A DNA stretch of 5,522 bases, taken from positions 1 through 5,522 of the forward strand of contig JAEZBU010000319.1 of the NCBI GenBank assembly GCA_023426855.1, written 5' to 3'. Origin of the DNA: Pseudomonadota bacterium. Lineage in GTDB: Bacteria > Pseudomonadota > Alphaproteobacteria > Rhizobiales > Hyphomicrobiaceae. The notes beneath the pieces are model-generated. The model did no database searches and was not told the origin of the DNA. It saw only the letters and a list, made by a program, of their open reading frames with translations. The translations under genes and the position numbers were made by a program. This document shows, piece after piece, positions 4,853-5,522 of the stretch. The stretch's first letter is position 1. Each line of letters opens with the position of its first letter.

Positions 4853-5522
4853 ATGGCTGATATGACAGCCCCCGCAACCGCTTCCGTCCCCCTGCTGCGG
4901 CGGCCGGGCATCATTCTGCCGACGGTTCTTTTCTCGATCTTCGCGCTGGTGCCCGTGGTCGCGGCGATGACGAGCGAGTCCTACGCGCTGAGCCTCGTCA
5001 CCCGCGTGATGATCTTTGCCATCGCCGCGCTGGCGCGCGACCTGATCGTCGGCTACGGCGCACTGGTCTCGTTCGGGCACGCCGCCTTCATCGGGCTCGG
5101 GGCTTATGCCGTCGGCATCCTATCCGCGCACGGCATCAACGACACCTTGATCGCGCTGCCGGTGGCGCTGCTGGTTTCCGGGCTGTTCGCCTATATTACC
5201 GGCGCCGTCTGCCTGCGCACCAAGGGCGTCTATTTCATCATGATCACGCTGGCTTTCGCGCAGATGGCCTTCTTCACGGCCGGATCGTTGGCGCCCTACG
5301 GCGGCGACGACGGCATGACCATCAGCGGCCGCAGCACCATAGCCGGACTGCCGCTGCTGGCCAGCGATCGCGCCTTCTATTTCGCGGTGCTCGGTTGCCT
5401 CGTGCTGACCTACCTGCTGTGCCGCAGCCTGATCGCATCGCGGTTTGGCCGCGTGTTTCGTGGCGCGCGCGAAAACCCGGCACGCATGGCGGCGATCGGT
5501 TTCAACGTCACCCGCTACCAGC
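4853..5522 (+). CDS. ABC importer permease, LivM type, 3' end outside the window
   Basis: The frame stays open from ATG 4853 to the right edge, giving 223 codons. LivM proteins are usually about 320-350 residues, so roughly two thirds is present. The signature VGYGALVSFGHAAFIGLGAYAVGIL (66-90) is the LivM counterpart of the LivH motif. LRTKGVYFIMITLAFAQM (121-138) and GGDDGM (150-155) are conserved LivM landmarks, and SRFGRVFRGARENPARMAAIG (196-216) is the cytoplasmic ATPase-coupling loop. Membrane segments are visible at about 19-39, 46-66, 70-90, 99-119, 126-144 and 172-190. The first 18 residues are polar and cytoplasmic. It begins one base after the LivH-type stop codon, so the two are made together and pair as a heterodimer. 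The ATPase genes are expected downstream but are not seen. Confidence 0.93.
   Translation, partial: MADMTAPATASVPLLRRPGIILPTVLFSIFALVPVVAAMTSESYALSLVTRVMIFAIAALARDLIVGYGALVSFGHAAFIGLGAYAVGILSAHGINDTLIALPVALLVSGLFAYITGAVCLRTKGVYFIMITLAFAQMAFFTAGSLAPYGGDDGMTISGRSTIAGLPLLASDRAFYFAVLGCLVLTYLLCRSLIASRFGRVFRGARENPARMAAIGFNVTRYQ

Noticed and set aside
4191..4914. Long open frames on the - strand across the permease genes
   Set aside because: They are antisense shadows of GC-rich membrane-protein genes; their Arg/His/Asp-rich translations are typical of such shadows.

Overview
The window looks like ordinary chromosomal DNA from a GC-rich alphaproteobacterium. The best guess is the Bradyrhizobium/Rhodopseudomonas/Afipia group (Nitrobacteraceae). 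This rests on the codon bias, the style of the periplasmic binding protein and the form of the L,D-transpeptidase active site, not on any search. No phage, transposase, integrase, CRISPR or toxin-antitoxin gene was found, and every protein gene belongs to a known family.

Layout, left to right: (1) Bases 1-126 hold the end of a tRNA operon: the 3' half of a tRNA, probably Lys, and a complete tRNA-Pro(CGG), followed by a hairpin terminator. (2) Bases 127-437 carry no gene but contain a perfect 14-bp palindrome and an inverted repeat upstream of the next gene. (3) Bases 438-1223 (+) encode an exported L,D-transpeptidase of the YkuD family, followed by two hairpins; the second resembles an intrinsic terminator. 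(4) Bases 1420-2295 (-) encode PanB, ketopantoate hydroxymethyltransferase, the first committed step of pantothenate and CoA synthesis; it converges on the transpeptidase gene. (5) Bases 2296-2675 are a divergent intergenic region that must drive panB leftward and the transporter rightward. (6) From 2676 to the right edge (+) runs a branched-chain-amino-acid-type (HAAT) ABC uptake operon: periplasmic binding protein, LivH-type permease, and a LivM-type permease cut by the window edge. The two ATPases (LivG and LivF type) would be expected beyond the edge.

The binding protein captures the ligand in the periplasm and the two permeases form the membrane channel. The binding-protein gene is separated from the permease genes by 79 bases that include a strong 12-bp hairpin without a T-run. 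The two permease genes are only one base apart. This suggests the hairpin helps set a high ratio of binding protein to permease. The ligand cannot be read from the sequence; aromatic acids are as plausible as amino acids.

No undescribed system was found. The observations most worth a second look are the intercistronic hairpin, the likely non-amino-acid ligand of the transporter, and the palindromes upstream of the transpeptidase.
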